Positions 1 to 8,626 of a DNA stretch of 64,000 bases are shown here, piece by piece. The stretch's first letter is position 1. Every line of letters starts with the position of its first letter. Location: the NCBI RefSeq assembly GCF_039631355.1, contig NZ_JBDIVF010000003.1:186001-250000 (forward strand), read 5' to 3'. The translations under genes and the position numbers were made by a program. Under the pieces are notes generated by a model. That model was not told where the DNA came from. It was given only the letters and a program-made list of their open reading frames with translations, and ran no database searches. The stretch comes from Uliginosibacterium paludis. GTDB taxonomy: Bacteria > Pseudomonadota > Gammaproteobacteria > Burkholderiales > Rhodocyclaceae.

Positions 1-675
1 GGCATTGCCGTCGGCGGCGACGACTTTCTGGTCACCCCGGTCTCCGAGATCATCCTGCAGACCAAGGTTCGCGCCATGCAGCGGATGACCCAGATGCGGC
101 ATTCGCTGGTGGTGCTGACCCGCAGGCTGGATGAGGCCAACCGCGAGCTGACCCGGCTCTCTTCGGAAGACAGCCTGACCGGCGTGGCCAACCGACGCCA
201 GTTCGACGAAGTGCTGCGGCGGGAATGGTCGCGTGGTGCGCGGGCGGCGAGTCCGCTCTCGCTGATCATGTGCGATGTAGATCACTTCAAGCAGTACAAC
301 GATCTTTACGGTCACCCGGCGGGGGATGCCTGCCTGAGGGAGATCGGCCGGCTGCTTCGCGAGTGCGCCCGGCGCCCGGCTGACCTTGCAGCACGTTATG
401 GTGGCGAGGAGTTTGCGCTGATCCTGCCGGACACCGATGCGGATGGCGCGGGACGCGTGGCCCGGGCGTTGTCAGGGCAGCTCGAGGCACTGGCCATGCG
501 GCATGAGGGGTCTGCTCACGGACGTGTCACCCTGAGTATCGGGGTTGCCAGCAGCTTGCCGCGCCGTGATGCAGGCAGTACTGAAGATCTTGTTACCGCG
601 GCGGACCGGGCGCTCTACCGGGCCAAGCATGCCGGACGGAATCAGGTGCAGGTCACCGACGGAGAACTTACATGA
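1..675 (+). CDS. Response-regulator diguanylate cyclase (REC-GGDEF), 5' truncated by the window edge
   Basis: The frame is open from base 1, so the gene starts before the window. The first residues (GIAVGGDDFLVTPV) match the last strand and helix of a receiver domain, and a short helical linker leads into a GGDEF domain. The active-site motif is GGEEF, and an inhibitory I-site (RPAD) lies five residues before it, so product inhibition by c-di-GMP is expected. The architecture is WspR/PleD-like: phosphorylation of the missing receiver part would drive c-di-GMP synthesis in the cytoplasm. The stop overlaps the next start as ATGA, implying translational coupling to the CheY-like gene. The phosphoacceptor Asp is outside the window, so its presence is inferred. 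Confidence 0.92.
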   Translation, partial: GIAVGGDDFLVTPVSEIILQTKVRAMQRMTQMRHSLVVLTRRLDEANRELTRLSSEDSLTGVANRRQFDEVLRREWSRGARAASPLSLIMCDVDHFKQYNDLYGHPAGDACLREIGRLLRECARRPADLAARYGGEEFALILPDTDADGAGRVARALSGQLEALAMRHEGSAHGRVTLSIGVASSLPRRDAGSTEDLVTAADRALYRAKHAGRNQVQVTDGELT

Positions 676-1082
676 GCGGATCTGGCAGACGGCTGGAACA
701 CATCAGTGTCCTGATCATTGACGACAACGACACCACGCGGGCGATGCTGCGTTCGATCCTGCGCGCCGAAGGCATCAACGTGATCGGCGAGGCACGGGAC
801 GGAGATAGTGGTCTGGCGCTCGTGCGCAAGCAGGCACCCACCGTGGTGTGTCTGGATGTCATGATGCCCAATGTGGGCGGACTCGACATCCTGCCGCAGA
901 TCCGGACGGAGTTTCCCGATGTCCGGATCCTGATGGTGACCGGCGCAACGGATCGCGACACGGTTCAGGCGGCCATTCAGGGCGGTGCCTGCGGCTATCT
1001 CGTCAAGCCCTTCAATGGCGCCCAGGTGGTCGCGGCCATCGAGCAGGCTTCGCTGCGCAAGCCCCTGCGAGGCAGTGCCTGA
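672..1082 (+). CDS. Single-domain CheY-like response regulator
   Basis: A 136-residue stand-alone receiver domain. It has the acidic pair D17/D18, phosphoacceptor D62 in VVCLDVMMP, the switch threonine T90 and K112 in the VKPF motif, so all residues for phosphorylation are present. There is no output domain, so it probably acts through protein contact, as CheY does, or as a phosphate shuttle. It overlaps the upstream REC-GGDEF gene by 4 nt and the two are probably co-translated. The partner kinase is not in view upstream. The hybrid kinase at 43.7 kb carries its own receivers, so there is no reason to link it here. Confidence 0.93.
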   Translation: MSGSGRRLEHISVLIIDDNDTTRAMLRSILRAEGINVIGEARDGDSGLALVRKQAPTVVCLDVMMPNVGGLDILPQIRTEFPDVRILMVTGATDRDTVQAAIQGGACGYLVKPFNGAQVVAAIEQASLRKPLRGSA

Positions 1083-1097
1083 GCAGGGCCCGAGTGT

Positions 1098-1871
1098 TCA
1101 GAAGACGTCTTTCCAGCGGCGCAGTTCGCTGAAGGCCTCCAGTGTGTCGACGGGCGCGCGACCGAGCCGCTGGGTGAGTGCCGCGCGTACGGATGGCTCG
1201 GTGCAGCGCAGGAAGGGGTTGGTCGCCAGCTCGTCTGCCAGCCGTGAAGGCAGGGTGGGCCGACTCTGCTCGCGCAATGCCCGGCAATGGGCTTCCCGCG
1301 AAACAAGGGCGGTGTTGTCCGGCTCTACGGCTCGGGCAAATGCCAGGTTGGAAAGCGTGTACTCATGCGCGCAATGGATCAATGTCTCTGCCGGCAGACT
1401 GGCGAGTCGCCCAAGGGAAGCATGCAACTGTGTTGCTGTGCCCCCGAGCAGGCGTCCGCAGCCTGCAGCGAACAAGGTGTCGCCGCAGAAAAGATGGCCG
1501 GCGTGAAGATAGGCTAAGTGCTCTTCGGTGTGCCCGGGCACAGCAAGCACCTCGAAGCGTGCAGGGAAGCCCTCAAGGCTGAAGCTGGCGCCATCTTCAT
1601 GGCGGTGAGTCACGAGCGGCATGTCGGGTGATCGTGGCCCATGGACCGGCACCTGGCCGTCGGCAAGCAGGGCTGCCACGCCGCCCTGATGATCCGCGTG
1701 GCGGTGGGTGAGCAGTATCGCGCTCAGCTGCAGCCCTTCGGCTGCGAGGAAGTTGCGTACTGGCGCCGCTTCGCCTGGATCCACCACGACGCAGTAGCGG
1801 CCTTCGCAGAGGGCCCAGATATAGTTGTCCCGCAGGGCGGAAACGGGAACAATCCGCTCAGTATTTTTCAT
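1098..1871 (-). CDS. gloB: Hydroxyacylglutathione hydrolase (glyoxalase II)
   Basis: A metallo-beta-lactamase fold enzyme that hydrolyses S-lactoylglutathione to D-lactate and glutathione, the second step of methylglyoxal detoxification in the cytosol. The binuclear metal motif THRHADH is near the N-terminus, followed by the GHTEEHL and GDTLFAAGCGR motifs and the C-terminal glyoxalase II substrate-binding part (LATNPFLRC). The length of about 257 aa is normal for the family. I chose the ATG giving MKNTERIVPV because E. coli GloB begins close to this point. An ATG three codons earlier (1880) is possible, and neither start has a clear Shine-Dalgarno. The gene is divergent from the methyltransferase with only about 25 bp between starts. 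Confidence 0.95.
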   Translation of the reverse strand: MKNTERIVPVSALRDNYIWALCEGRYCVVVDPGEAAPVRNFLAAEGLQLSAILLTHRHADHQGGVAALLADGQVPVHGPRSPDMPLVTHRHEDGASFSLEGFPARFEVLAVPGHTEEHLAYLHAGHLFCGDTLFAAGCGRLLGGTATQLHASLGRLASLPAETLIHCAHEYTLSNLAFARAVEPDNTALVSREAHCRALREQSRPTLPSRLADELATNPFLRCTEPSVRAALTQRLGRAPVDTLEAFSELRRWKDVF

Positions 1872-1896
1872 GACCAGCATTCTACGGGGCTTCAGG

Positions 1897-2652
1897 ATGT
1901 CTCACCGCACTCAGGGAGACTGGTTCGAAACGGCGAGAGGGCGTTACCTTCTGGCCTGGGAGCACGCGGCCTTCGACCGCAAGCTTGTCGATATCTTCGG
2001 TTTCAATGCCGTGCAGTTCGGCATGTGCAATCACGACTTCCTGCGTGCAAACCGCATGCCCAATCGCATCATGTGCTCCGACATGGCCGTGGCCGGTGTC
2101 TCGGCCGCCTCCGTTCTGGCCAGTGAGCACGAGTTGCCCTTCGCATCGCAGAGCCTTGATCTGGTCGTGTTGCCGCATGTGCTGGAGTTCGTGAACCGGC
2201 CGCATGAGGTGTTGCGTGAAGTGGAGCGCGTCCTGCTGCCCGAGGGGCATGTGCTCATCAGCACGTTCAACCCGATGAGCCTCTGGGGCATGCGGCGAGT
2301 GATGTCCGGGCATATGGGCGAATTTCCCTGGACCGGGCAGTACCTCTCCGTGCTGCGGCTGAAAGACTGGCTGAGTCTGCTGGGTTTCGAGCATCGCTCG
2401 GCCGCTTCAGGCTGTTTTGCGCCGCCCTTGTCGAGCGAGGTCTGGCTTCGGCGCTGGTCGTTCATGGAAAGCACTGGCCGCTACTGCTGGCCTTTCGGTG
2501 GTGCGGTAACGCTGCTTCACGCCGTGAAGAAAGTGCCGGGCATGAGGGTGATTGCACCCAACTGGCGCGATATGCAGCGCGCGGGCAAGAAGTCCATGGT
2601 GCCTGCGGCGAACCATCATGGCAAAACCGGCGCGGGTGACGTGTTCTCCTGA
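1897..2652 (+). CDS. Class I SAM-dependent methyltransferase (type 11-like), substrate unknown
   Basis: A 251-aa protein of the gloB-linked methyltransferase family. The methyltransferase core shows motifs equivalent to II-III (DLVVLPHVLEFV, then LREVERVLLPEGHVLIS and FNPMSLWGMRR). The glycine-rich SAM loop (motif I) is degenerate, which is usual in this family as I recall it. I chose the start MSHRTQGDWF because it begins the conserved N-terminal part and has GGGG and AGG stretches upstream; in-frame earlier ATGs would overlap gloB. The gloB-methyltransferase-rnhA order is common in betaproteobacteria, usually with dnaQ next. No dnaQ is present here. The substrate cannot be assigned from sequence. 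Confidence 0.85.
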   Translation: MSHRTQGDWFETARGRYLLAWEHAAFDRKLVDIFGFNAVQFGMCNHDFLRANRMPNRIMCSDMAVAGVSAASVLASEHELPFASQSLDLVVLPHVLEFVNRPHEVLREVERVLLPEGHVLISTFNPMSLWGMRRVMSGHMGEFPWTGQYLSVLRLKDWLSLLGFEHRSAASGCFAPPLSSEVWLRRWSFMESTGRYCWPFGGAVTLLHAVKKVPGMRVIAPNWRDMQRAGKKSMVPAANHHGKTGAGDVFS

Positions 2653-2675
2653 CCGATTCTCTACAGGCTGATTGA

Positions 2676-3137
2676 ATGGAACAGATTGAAATCTTTACCG
2701 ATGGCGCATGTTCGGGCAACCCGGGGCCGGGAGGCTGGGGAGCGATCCTGCGCGCCGGCAAGGCCGAAAAGGAAATCTGGGGCGGAGAGCCCTCGACGAC
2801 CAATAATCGCATGGAGATGCTGGCCGTAATCAGCGCGCTTGAGGCGCTCAAGCGTCCGGTGGCCGCGCGCGTCTATACCGATTCGCAGTATGTGCAGAAA
2901 GGCATGACGGAGTGGCTGCAGGGCTGGAAGCGGCGAGGCTGGAAAACCGCCGGCAAGGAGCCGGTCAAGAACGAGGATCTCTGGCGCAGGCTGGACGCGG
3001 CGGCTGCGCAGCATGCGCTGGAGTGGGTGTGGGTGCGCGGCCACAACGGGCACGTGGAGAACGAGCGCTGTGATGCGCTGGCGAGGCAGGGCGTGGAAGC
3101 CGTGCGCAAGACGGGGCAGGTCGTCCTGCCCTCCTGA
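2676..3137 (+). CDS. rnhA: Ribonuclease HI
   Basis: A 153-aa RNase HI that degrades the RNA strand of RNA-DNA hybrids. The catalytic residues are all visible: D9 (FTDGACSGNPG), E47 (NNRMEML), D69 (YTDSQY) and D133 (ENERCD), plus H123 in RGHNGH. The basic handle region around KRRGWKTAGKEPVKN is also present. The length matches the E. coli enzyme. It lies 23 nt after the methyltransferase gene and is probably co-transcribed with it. A second RNase H gene (type 2, rnhB) is present at 32 kb, so both classes are encoded in this window. Confidence 0.97.
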   Translation: MEQIEIFTDGACSGNPGPGGWGAILRAGKAEKEIWGGEPSTTNNRMEMLAVISALEALKRPVAARVYTDSQYVQKGMTEWLQGWKRRGWKTAGKEPVKNEDLWRRLDAAAAQHALEWVWVRGHNGHVENERCDALARQGVEAVRKTGQVVLPS

Positions 3138-3160
3138 AAGGCTGCGCGTCGGTGTCCGGC

Positions 3161-3628
3161 CTATTGCAGGCGGATGTCGACGCGTCGGGCTTCCTGCATG
3201 TCTTCGGTGCCCGGCACCACTTCCGGCTTGCGCAGATGCACCCGGTCTTCCGGCAGACCTGCCTCGATCAGCGCTTCGCGAACCGCATCTGCCCTGGCCT
3301 TGGCAAGCAGCGCATTTTTCTCGGGATCTCCGCTCGGGTCGTGGAAGCCGGAAATCAGGATCAGCTTCTTCGGATTGGTCTGAGCCTTTTCCTTGATGGT
3401 CTGGATCGCCCCGCCGGCTTCGTCGGGGAGCTCTGACTTGCCCGATTCAAAATAGATGGTGGCCAAGGGCTCCCCCTGGGGGACGATCTCGCCATTGACC
3501 ATGACCGGAGCCGGGCTCTTGCCGCTCGACACGACGCCCAGCATCACGACGCCAAGTACGCAGGCAAAAATGATGGCGGCGAGCAGGATCGCCACGACCT
3601 TCAAACCGATGTCATCGTCGTCTTGCAT
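3161..3628 (-). CDS. OmpA-family envelope protein with an N-terminal membrane anchor
   Basis: A 155-aa protein. After an acidic N-terminus (MQDDDD) comes one strong membrane segment at roughly residues 9-34, which looks like an uncleaved inner-membrane anchor. The C-terminal half is an OmpA/MotB-type peptidoglycan-binding domain: IYFESGKSELPDEA, then LILISGFHDPSGDPEKNALLAKARADAV and the closing RRVDIRL. It probably tethers the inner membrane to peptidoglycan. There is no MotA partner and no plug motif, so it should not be called MotB. It is convergent with rnhA and is followed on the same strand by no obvious partner. Confidence 0.85.
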   Translation of the reverse strand: MQDDDDIGLKVVAILLAAIIFACVLGVVMLGVVSSGKSPAPVMVNGEIVPQGEPLATIYFESGKSELPDEAGGAIQTIKEKAQTNPKKLILISGFHDPSGDPEKNALLAKARADAVREALIEAGLPEDRVHLRKPEVVPGTEDMQEARRVDIRLQ

Positions 3629-3679
3629 GGTGTCTCCGGATGCTGACGGATTGGAAAACAGCGGCAGGATACGCGCAAC

Positions 3680-4405
3680 TCAGGCTGGCTGCACGCGCTG
3701 CATCACCTGATCCAGCCAGTGTGTGTAGAGGCGTTCGGTCGCCACCCGCATGGCGGGCAGTTTTTTCGCGGTCTCCGCGCGGATCAGTTCAGCCGATTGC
3801 ACCGGACTGCCGGGTACGTCAATGACTGCGGTTTCACCCGACCATTCTTCTGTCCATTGTCCGATCAGCTCAGGCGTCATTTCCACATGGCATTGCATGC
3901 CCAGATGCGGTCCGATCGCAAAGGCCTGATTGCCGCAGTGCGTGCTCGAGAGCAGGGGCTCGGCTCCCGCCGGGAGGGCGAAGGTTTCTCCGTGCCAGTG
4001 GAAACAGTCGAAGTCACCCAGCTCTCCCAGCCACGCGTGGGCGGCCGGCGTTGCAGCACGATAAACCCTGTTCCAACCTATTTCGCGGACCGGATTGCTG
4101 CTGACCCGGGCACCCAACGCCTTGGCCATCAACTGGCCACCCAGGCAATGGCCGATGACCGGAATGTCATTCGCAAGGGCTTCGCGGATCAGTGCGAGTT
4201 CCCGATCGATCCAGGGGAGCGGATCGTTGACGCTCATTTCTCCACCCAGAAAGCACAGGCCCGAACTGTCGGCGCATGACGAGGGGATCGCTTCCCCAAG
4301 ATCGGTTCTGACCAGCCGCCAGGGAATCTCACGCCTATCCAGGAAGCTGGCAAAATGCCCGGGACCGACCAGGCGGCTGTGCTGGAAAATGATGACGGGT
4401 TTCAT
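3680..4405 (-). CDS. Class I glutamine amidotransferase-like protein
   Basis: A 241-aa stand-alone GATase of the GuaA N-domain type, which hydrolyses glutamine or a gamma-glutamyl compound. The catalytic triad is visible: C87 in GHCLGGQ, and H173 with E175 in CHVEMTPE. Fusion to a synthetase domain is absent, and the protein resembles the YfeJ / GMP-synthase-like group of unknown substrate. The start MKPVIIFQHS begins directly at the first strand; the open frame continues 27 codons upstream but would run into the divergent protease gene. The spacing of about 16 bp between the divergent starts means the two genes share a very short regulatory region. Confidence 0.87.
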   Translation of the reverse strand: MKPVIIFQHSRLVGPGHFASFLDRREIPWRLVRTDLGEAIPSSCADSSGLCFLGGEMSVNDPLPWIDRELALIREALANDIPVIGHCLGGQLMAKALGARVSSNPVREIGWNRVYRAATPAAHAWLGELGDFDCFHWHGETFALPAGAEPLLSSTHCGNQAFAIGPHLGMQCHVEMTPELIGQWTEEWSGETAVIDVPGSPVQSAELIRAETAKKLPAMRVATERLYTHWLDQVMQRVQPA

Positions 4406-4421
4406 TCGATCTGGAGACGAG

Positions 4422-5084
4422 ATGAATTTGAGTGCAGGGGCGCACCGGATATTTCTGAGCATTCTAGCCAGCCTCGGATTGGCCATGAGTGATACCGCTC
4501 ATTCACAGGAGGTGGTGCTCGCGGGCGTTCTGGGGGGCAAGGCCTTGCTGGTCGTCGACGGTGGTCCGCCCCGCACGCTGGCGGTCGGGCAGCGCCTGGG
4601 TGCGGTACAGCTCGTTTCCGTCTCCGCCGATGCTGCCGAAATCGATATCAGCGGGCAGCGCAGTCGCCTCACGCTGGGCGGGCAGCCGGTCAGTGCGGCA
4701 AGTCGCGCCAGTAGCGCGCGTGAGGTCACACTCGTCTCGGATCTGCGAGGGCATTTCTCCACCATTGGCACGATCAATGGCAGCAGCGTGCGTTTCCTGG
4801 TGGATACCGGTGCCTCCCTGGTTTCCATGGGGCCCGCCACCGCGGTGGCGGCCGGGATCGATTACCGGCGTGGCGAGCAGGGAATGGCCTCCACTGCCAA
4901 CGGGGTTGTGCCGGTCTGGCGGGTGCGGATCCGCAAACTGACACTCGGCGACATCCAGCTTGAGGATGTGGACAGTGTGGTGATGCAGGTTGAAATGCCC
5001 GCTGTGCTGCTCGGCATGAGCGTGCTCAACCGTATGGAGATGCGGCGCGACGGGAGTACGATGGTTCTTCGCCAACGCTATTGA
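4422..5084 (+). CDS. TIGR02281-type retropepsin-like aspartic protease, secreted or membrane-anchored
   Basis: A 220-aa protein with an N-terminal hydrophobic segment (about residues 8-28, ending near AHSQE) that could be a signal peptide or anchor. A short beta domain follows (VLGGKALLVVDGG...LAVGQRLG), then a single retropepsin-like domain with active-site DTG at 128-130 (FLVDTGASLVSM) and a closing hydrophobic-Gly segment (AVLLGMSVLNRM). Enzymes of this fold act as homodimers because each chain supplies one DTG. The ATG at 4422 has GGAG eight bases upstream. It is probably periplasmic, with unknown substrate. The Nudix gene follows almost without a gap. Confidence 0.88.
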   Translation: MNLSAGAHRIFLSILASLGLAMSDTAHSQEVVLAGVLGGKALLVVDGGPPRTLAVGQRLGAVQLVSVSADAAEIDISGQRSRLTLGGQPVSAASRASSAREVTLVSDLRGHFSTIGTINGSSVRFLVDTGASLVSMGPATAVAAGIDYRRGEQGMASTANGVVPVWRVRIRKLTLGDIQLEDVDSVVMQVEMPAVLLGMSVLNRMEMRRDGSTMVLRQRY

Positions 5085-5092
5085 GGGCTGTC

Positions 5093-5683
5093 GTGACGCC
5101 GGTCATCACGCTTGAGGTGCTCAGGTCTCGTCTGCAGGAGCAGGACGCTTCGGTCTGGAAGCAGGAGTGGCCCAGCCATGCCGGGCTGATCGAGGCGGCA
5201 GTGCTTGTTCCGCTGATCGAGCGTCCGTCAGGGTTGCATGTGGTGCTGACTCGCCGGGCGGAACATCTGCATCACCATGCCGGGCAGATCAGTTTTCCGG
5301 GAGGCCGACTGGAGGAGGATGACGAAAGTCTCACGGCGGCAGCCTTGCGCGAAACCGCGGAGGAAGTTGGCGTCTCTGCCGGGATGATCGAGGTTGTGCA
5401 GGTTCTGCCGGCCTTCTCTACGCCGAGCGGATTTCGCATCACGCCTGTACTGGGCAGTCTGAAACCCGATGTGTGTTTTGTTCCCGATCCGTTCGAGGTG
5501 GCCGAAATTTTCGAAGTGCCACTTGCCTTCGTGCTCCAGCGCGAAAACTACCAGCAGCACCGCATCTGCTGGCAGGGAGGGGTTCGGCATGTCCATGCCG
5601 TGCCCTGCAGGGGGCGTTTCATCTGGGGGGCTACGGCCGGCATCCTCAACATGCTGGCGGGGTTTGTCCGGTCCGGTGACTGA
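5093..5683 (+). CDS. Nudix hydrolase, CoA pyrophosphatase (NudL/UPF0035) type
   Basis: A protein of about 196 aa carrying both the UPF0035 signature (VVLTRRAEHLHHHAGQISFPGG) and the Nudix box (GRLEEDDESLTAAALRETAEEVGV) with the metal-binding REtaEE core. Proteins with this pair of motifs hydrolyse CoA and its derivatives to phosphopantetheine plus 3',5'-ADP. I prefer the GTG at 5093 because GAGGG sits five bases upstream. A TTG at 5081 overlapping the protease stop is the alternative. It lies directly behind the protease gene and is probably in the same transcript. Confidence 0.9.
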   Translation: MTPVITLEVLRSRLQEQDASVWKQEWPSHAGLIEAAVLVPLIERPSGLHVVLTRRAEHLHHHAGQISFPGGRLEEDDESLTAAALRETAEEVGVSAGMIEVVQVLPAFSTPSGFRITPVLGSLKPDVCFVPDPFEVAEIFEVPLAFVLQRENYQQHRICWQGGVRHVHAVPCRGRFIWGATAGILNMLAGFVRSGD

Positions 5684-5791
5684 CTTGCGAATTGTGCCTC
5701 GGGCGCCACACGGCCAAGCGGGGAGGGCTGGCCTTGTGCTATCTTCCGGGGCCTGAATCCGTTCGTGTGTCTGTTGCCCCTGAGCTTTTTG

Positions 5792-6715
5792 ATGACCCTG
5801 CTCGCGCTCATCCTGACTCTTGTTCTTGAACAGTTTCGCCCCCTCAATGCGGCGCGCTATCTCTATCCGGTTCTGGCTGCGCTCGGAGATTTCTTCGAAT
5901 CCCGTTTCAATGACGGCCAGGCACGACACGGTACCGCCGCGTGGTGCCTGATGATCCTGCCGCCGGTGCTGCTGTCAGCCGTGCTGTATTTCATCCTGTT
6001 TGCGGTACATCCGCTTGCCGCACTGCTCTTCAACATCATCGTGCTGTACTACACGATGGGCTTTCGCCATTCGAGCCATTTTTTCACCCGGATCCATGCG
6101 GCATTGCGAGCCCAGGAACTCCAGGAAGCGCGCCGTCTGATCGGGGAATGGCGAGGCCATCAACATGACCGCAGCAGCACCCAGGAGATCGTTCGCCTCA
6201 CGCTGGAGCAGGGCATTGTCGGCTCACACCGGCAGGTATTCGCCCTCATCGTGTGCTTTGTTCTGCTGCCTGGTCCAAGCGGTGCAGTTCTGTACCGGAT
6301 GGCGGACTACTTTGCCTCGACCTGGGGCAAGCGGACGGATCCGGACATCGGCGAATTCGGCCGGTTTGCGCGTCGCGCCTTCCATGTGATCGAGTGGCTT
6401 CCGGCCAGAGTGACGGCGACGGCGTTCTCGATCGTCGGCGACTTCGAGGACGCCGCCTATTGCTGGCGGACGCAGTCTGGCGAATGGCATGATCCCGATG
6501 AAGGCATCCTGCTCGCGGCAGGCGCCGGCGCTCTGGGAGTGAGGGTAGGTTTGCCCATCCAGGAAAGCGGCGAAATCGTGGATCGTCCGGAGCTGGGAAC
6601 CGGGGATGAGGCCGAAGTCGAGCATCTGCAGAGCTTCGTCGGCCTTGTTCGTCGCACGCTGGTGCTCAGTGTGCTGGGCCTTGTGGTTCTGGGGCTGAGC
6701 CGTATCGCTGCGTGA
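5792..6715 (+). CDS. CobD/CbiB-family membrane protein (AmpE-like), role uncertain
   Basis: A membrane protein of about 307 aa. It starts with a hydrophobic helix followed by LEQFRPLN, and has further membrane segments around residues 60-95, 175-200 and at the C-terminus (LVLSVLGLVVLGLS). The pattern matches the CobD/CbiB family protein widespread in betaproteobacteria, related to the adenosylcobinamide-phosphate synthase and AmpE. No other cobalamin genes are near, so a true role in B12 synthesis is doubtful. I chose the ATG at 5792; a GTG at 5765 would add nine residues. It is convergent with miaA, with three bases between stops. Confidence 0.8.
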   Translation: MTLLALILTLVLEQFRPLNAARYLYPVLAALGDFFESRFNDGQARHGTAAWCLMILPPVLLSAVLYFILFAVHPLAALLFNIIVLYYTMGFRHSSHFFTRIHAALRAQELQEARRLIGEWRGHQHDRSSTQEIVRLTLEQGIVGSHRQVFALIVCFVLLPGPSGAVLYRMADYFASTWGKRTDPDIGEFGRFARRAFHVIEWLPARVTATAFSIVGDFEDAAYCWRTQSGEWHDPDEGILLAAGAGALGVRVGLPIQESGEIVDRPELGTGDEAEVEHLQSFVGLVRRTLVLSVLGLVVLGLSRIAA

Positions 6716-6718
6716 GCT

Positions 6719-7672
6719 TCAGCCTGTCAGCCAGCGGCGGACCGAGCTTTCGACACGGTCTTCGAAACCTGCTTGCAGGCTGTCGAACTCCTCATAGCCG
6801 GACCAGTTCTCGCGGAATTGCCTGAGCCAGGTGATTTGTCGTTTGGCGAGCTGCCGTGTGGCGGCAATCCCTTTTTCGCGCATCGTCGCCAGATCGCTCA
6901 GCCCGTCGAGATACTCCCACACCTGCCGGTATCCGACACAGCGCATCGAGGTCATCGTGACTTCCAGCCGGTAGCGCGTGCGCAACTGACGGACCTCCTC
7001 CACAAGGCCCGCCTCCAGCATGGCATCGAAGCGCCGGGCGATCCGTTCATGCAGAACGTGGCGGGCCGAGGGTTGCAGGGCGATGGGCAGGCAGTCGAAT
7101 TCAGGCTGCGTATCCTCCCGCCGGGCATAGCTCTCAGCCAGGGGGCGTCCCGTGAGCCGTACGATCTCCAGCGCTCGCTGGATGCGTTGGGCATCATTGG
7201 GATTCAGCCGTGCGGAAGCCTCCGGGTCGAGTGCTGCGAGTTCGGCATGCAGCGCGGGCCAGCCTTCCCGAGCCGCACGACTTTCTATTTCCAGGCGCAG
7301 CCCTTCATCGGCCTGAGGCAGGTCGGAGAGCCCCTCCATGAGCGCCTTGAAGTACAGCATCGTGCCGCCAGCCAGCACCGGGATCCGGCCACGTGCGGCG
7401 ATCGAGGTCACGAGTCTCGTGGTGTCCTGCACGAACAGCGCGGCAGAGTAGCTTTGCTCGGGGCTCAGGATGTCGATGAGGTGGTGCGGGCAGCTGGCCT
7501 GTTCGCTGGCCGTGGGCTTGGCGGTACCAATGTCCATGTCCCGATAGACGAGGGCAGAGTCTACGCTGATGATCTCGATCGGCATTTTTTCGGCAAGCCT
7601 CAGCGCAGCAGCGGTCTTTCCGCTCGCGGTCGGGCCCATCAGCATTACGGCGCGCAGCCTGGAATCAGTCAT
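6719..7672 (-). CDS. miaA: tRNA dimethylallyltransferase
   Basis: A 317-aa enzyme that transfers a dimethylallyl group to N6 of adenosine 37 in tRNAs reading UNN codons, the first step to ms2i6A. The P-loop GPTASGKT is at residues 13-20. It is followed by the substrate motifs SVDSALVYRDMDIGTAKP and GGTMLYFKAL, and by the C-terminal tRNA-contact segments MRCVGYRQVWEYL and RQLAKRQITWLR. The length is typical. It is divergent from the TraB/GumN gene with about 20 bp between starts. The frequent neighbours mutL and hfq are not here. Confidence 0.97.
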   Translation of the reverse strand: MTDSRLRAVMLMGPTASGKTAAALRLAEKMPIEIISVDSALVYRDMDIGTAKPTASEQASCPHHLIDILSPEQSYSAALFVQDTTRLVTSIAARGRIPVLAGGTMLYFKALMEGLSDLPQADEGLRLEIESRAAREGWPALHAELAALDPEASARLNPNDAQRIQRALEIVRLTGRPLAESYARREDTQPEFDCLPIALQPSARHVLHERIARRFDAMLEAGLVEEVRQLRTRYRLEVTMTSMRCVGYRQVWEYLDGLSDLATMREKGIAATRQLAKRQITWLRQFRENWSGYEEFDSLQAGFEDRVESSVRRWLTG

Positions 7673-7692
7673 CGGAATAACGAAAGAAAAAG

Positions 7693-8577
7693 ATGCCCTT
7701 GATCGTAAGGCGGCTGGTCTTGGCCGTGATCCTGCTCATGCTGGCCTGCAGGGCGTTTGCCGGCAGCCCGCTCATGCTCTGGGAGGTCTCAGGCAAGGGC
7801 TCGACAGTGTACCTGTTCGGCTCGATACACGTTTGCACGGCAGCATGTTTTCCGCTGAGTCCGAGCGTACTGGCGCGGCTGGATGCGAGTGACGCCCTGA
7901 TCGTGGAGCTCGATGCCGAGCGGCGCGCATCCCGACAGCGGCTTCTTGATGCAGGACGTCTTCCGCCAGGCAAAACCTTGTCAGGCATGCTGAAGCCTGC
8001 TGAGCGTGAGCGTCTCGCCGGCGTGCTCGGCAGTCTGGGCGTGCCTGCCGCTGCGGTAGAGGGTTTCCGGCCCTGGATGGCGGGTCTGGTGATTTCCGTT
8101 CAGGCCGCAGCCCAGGCGGGCTTCGACGCCGGCCTCGGTATCGATGTGAGCCTGATGGCCCGCAGCCGGAAGCAGGGAAAGATGCTGATCGAACTGGAGA
8201 GCGCCGATCGACAGGTTCGCGCCCTGTCTTCAGGAAGCGATGCAGAGCAGATCGAAGCCTTGAACCGTTTGCTGGAGCAAGTGGCATCGGGAAAAATGCC
8301 TGCCATGCTGGCAGATCTCCTGCAGGCCTGGAAAACCGGGGATGCAGCGTCACTGGCCGGAATGGTCAGGGACGACCTGCCTGACGATTCCGAGCAGTCG
8401 AAGGAATTGCTGCTTCACCGCAATCATGAGATGGCCCGGTCGATCGTTGCCCGGGCGCAGCGCGGTGGCAAATACTTCGCTGTCATCGGGGCGGCCCATC
8501 TGGTTGGTCAGTCGGGTGTGCCGACACTTCTGGCGCAGCAGGGCTTCAAGGTCGTGCAGGTGCGCGACGGAGAATGA
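7693..8577 (+). CDS. TraB/GumN family protein, periplasmic or lipid-anchored
   Basis: A 294-aa protein with a signal peptide (hydrophobic core about 8-22, ending CRAFAG). The mature part is a TraB/GumN (erythromycin-esterase/haem-uptake-like) domain with the two hallmark motifs: GSIH at 43-46 and GAAHLVGQSG near the C-terminus. The family has been proposed to contain metal-dependent proteases (Tiki-like), but the bacterial role is not settled. It stands alone, transcribed away from miaA. The stop codon abuts the hairpin terminator that ends the opposing dctP gene. Confidence 0.87.
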   Translation: MPLIVRRLVLAVILLMLACRAFAGSPLMLWEVSGKGSTVYLFGSIHVCTAACFPLSPSVLARLDASDALIVELDAERRASRQRLLDAGRLPPGKTLSGMLKPAERERLAGVLGSLGVPAAAVEGFRPWMAGLVISVQAAAQAGFDAGLGIDVSLMARSRKQGKMLIELESADRQVRALSSGSDAEQIEALNRLLEQVASGKMPAMLADLLQAWKTGDAASLAGMVRDDLPDDSEQSKELLLHRNHEMARSIVARAQRGGKYFAVIGAAHLVGQSGVPTLLAQQGFKVVQVRDGE

Positions 8578-8600
8578 AAAACCCCGCCGGAGCGGGGTTG
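8577..8600 (-). terminator. Rho-independent terminator of the TRAP binding-protein gene
   Basis: On the minus strand an 8-bp perfect stem (AACCCCGC, loop TCCG, GCGGGGTT) runs straight into five T residues, 27 bases after the dctP stop. On the plus strand the stem lacks a T tract, so it would stop the TraB/GumN transcript poorly. Confidence 0.88.
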
Positions 8601-8626
8601 GAGCCAGGCTGAATGCTGGACGTAAG

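Noticed and set aside
3161..3628. MotB-like flagellar stator protein
   Set aside because: It has a membrane helix and an OmpA domain, but no MotA neighbour, no plug and no conserved Asp in the helix.
5792..6715. Genuine cobalamin synthase CobD/CbiB
   Set aside because: No other cobalamin gene is in the window and the family includes AmpE-like proteins of other function.
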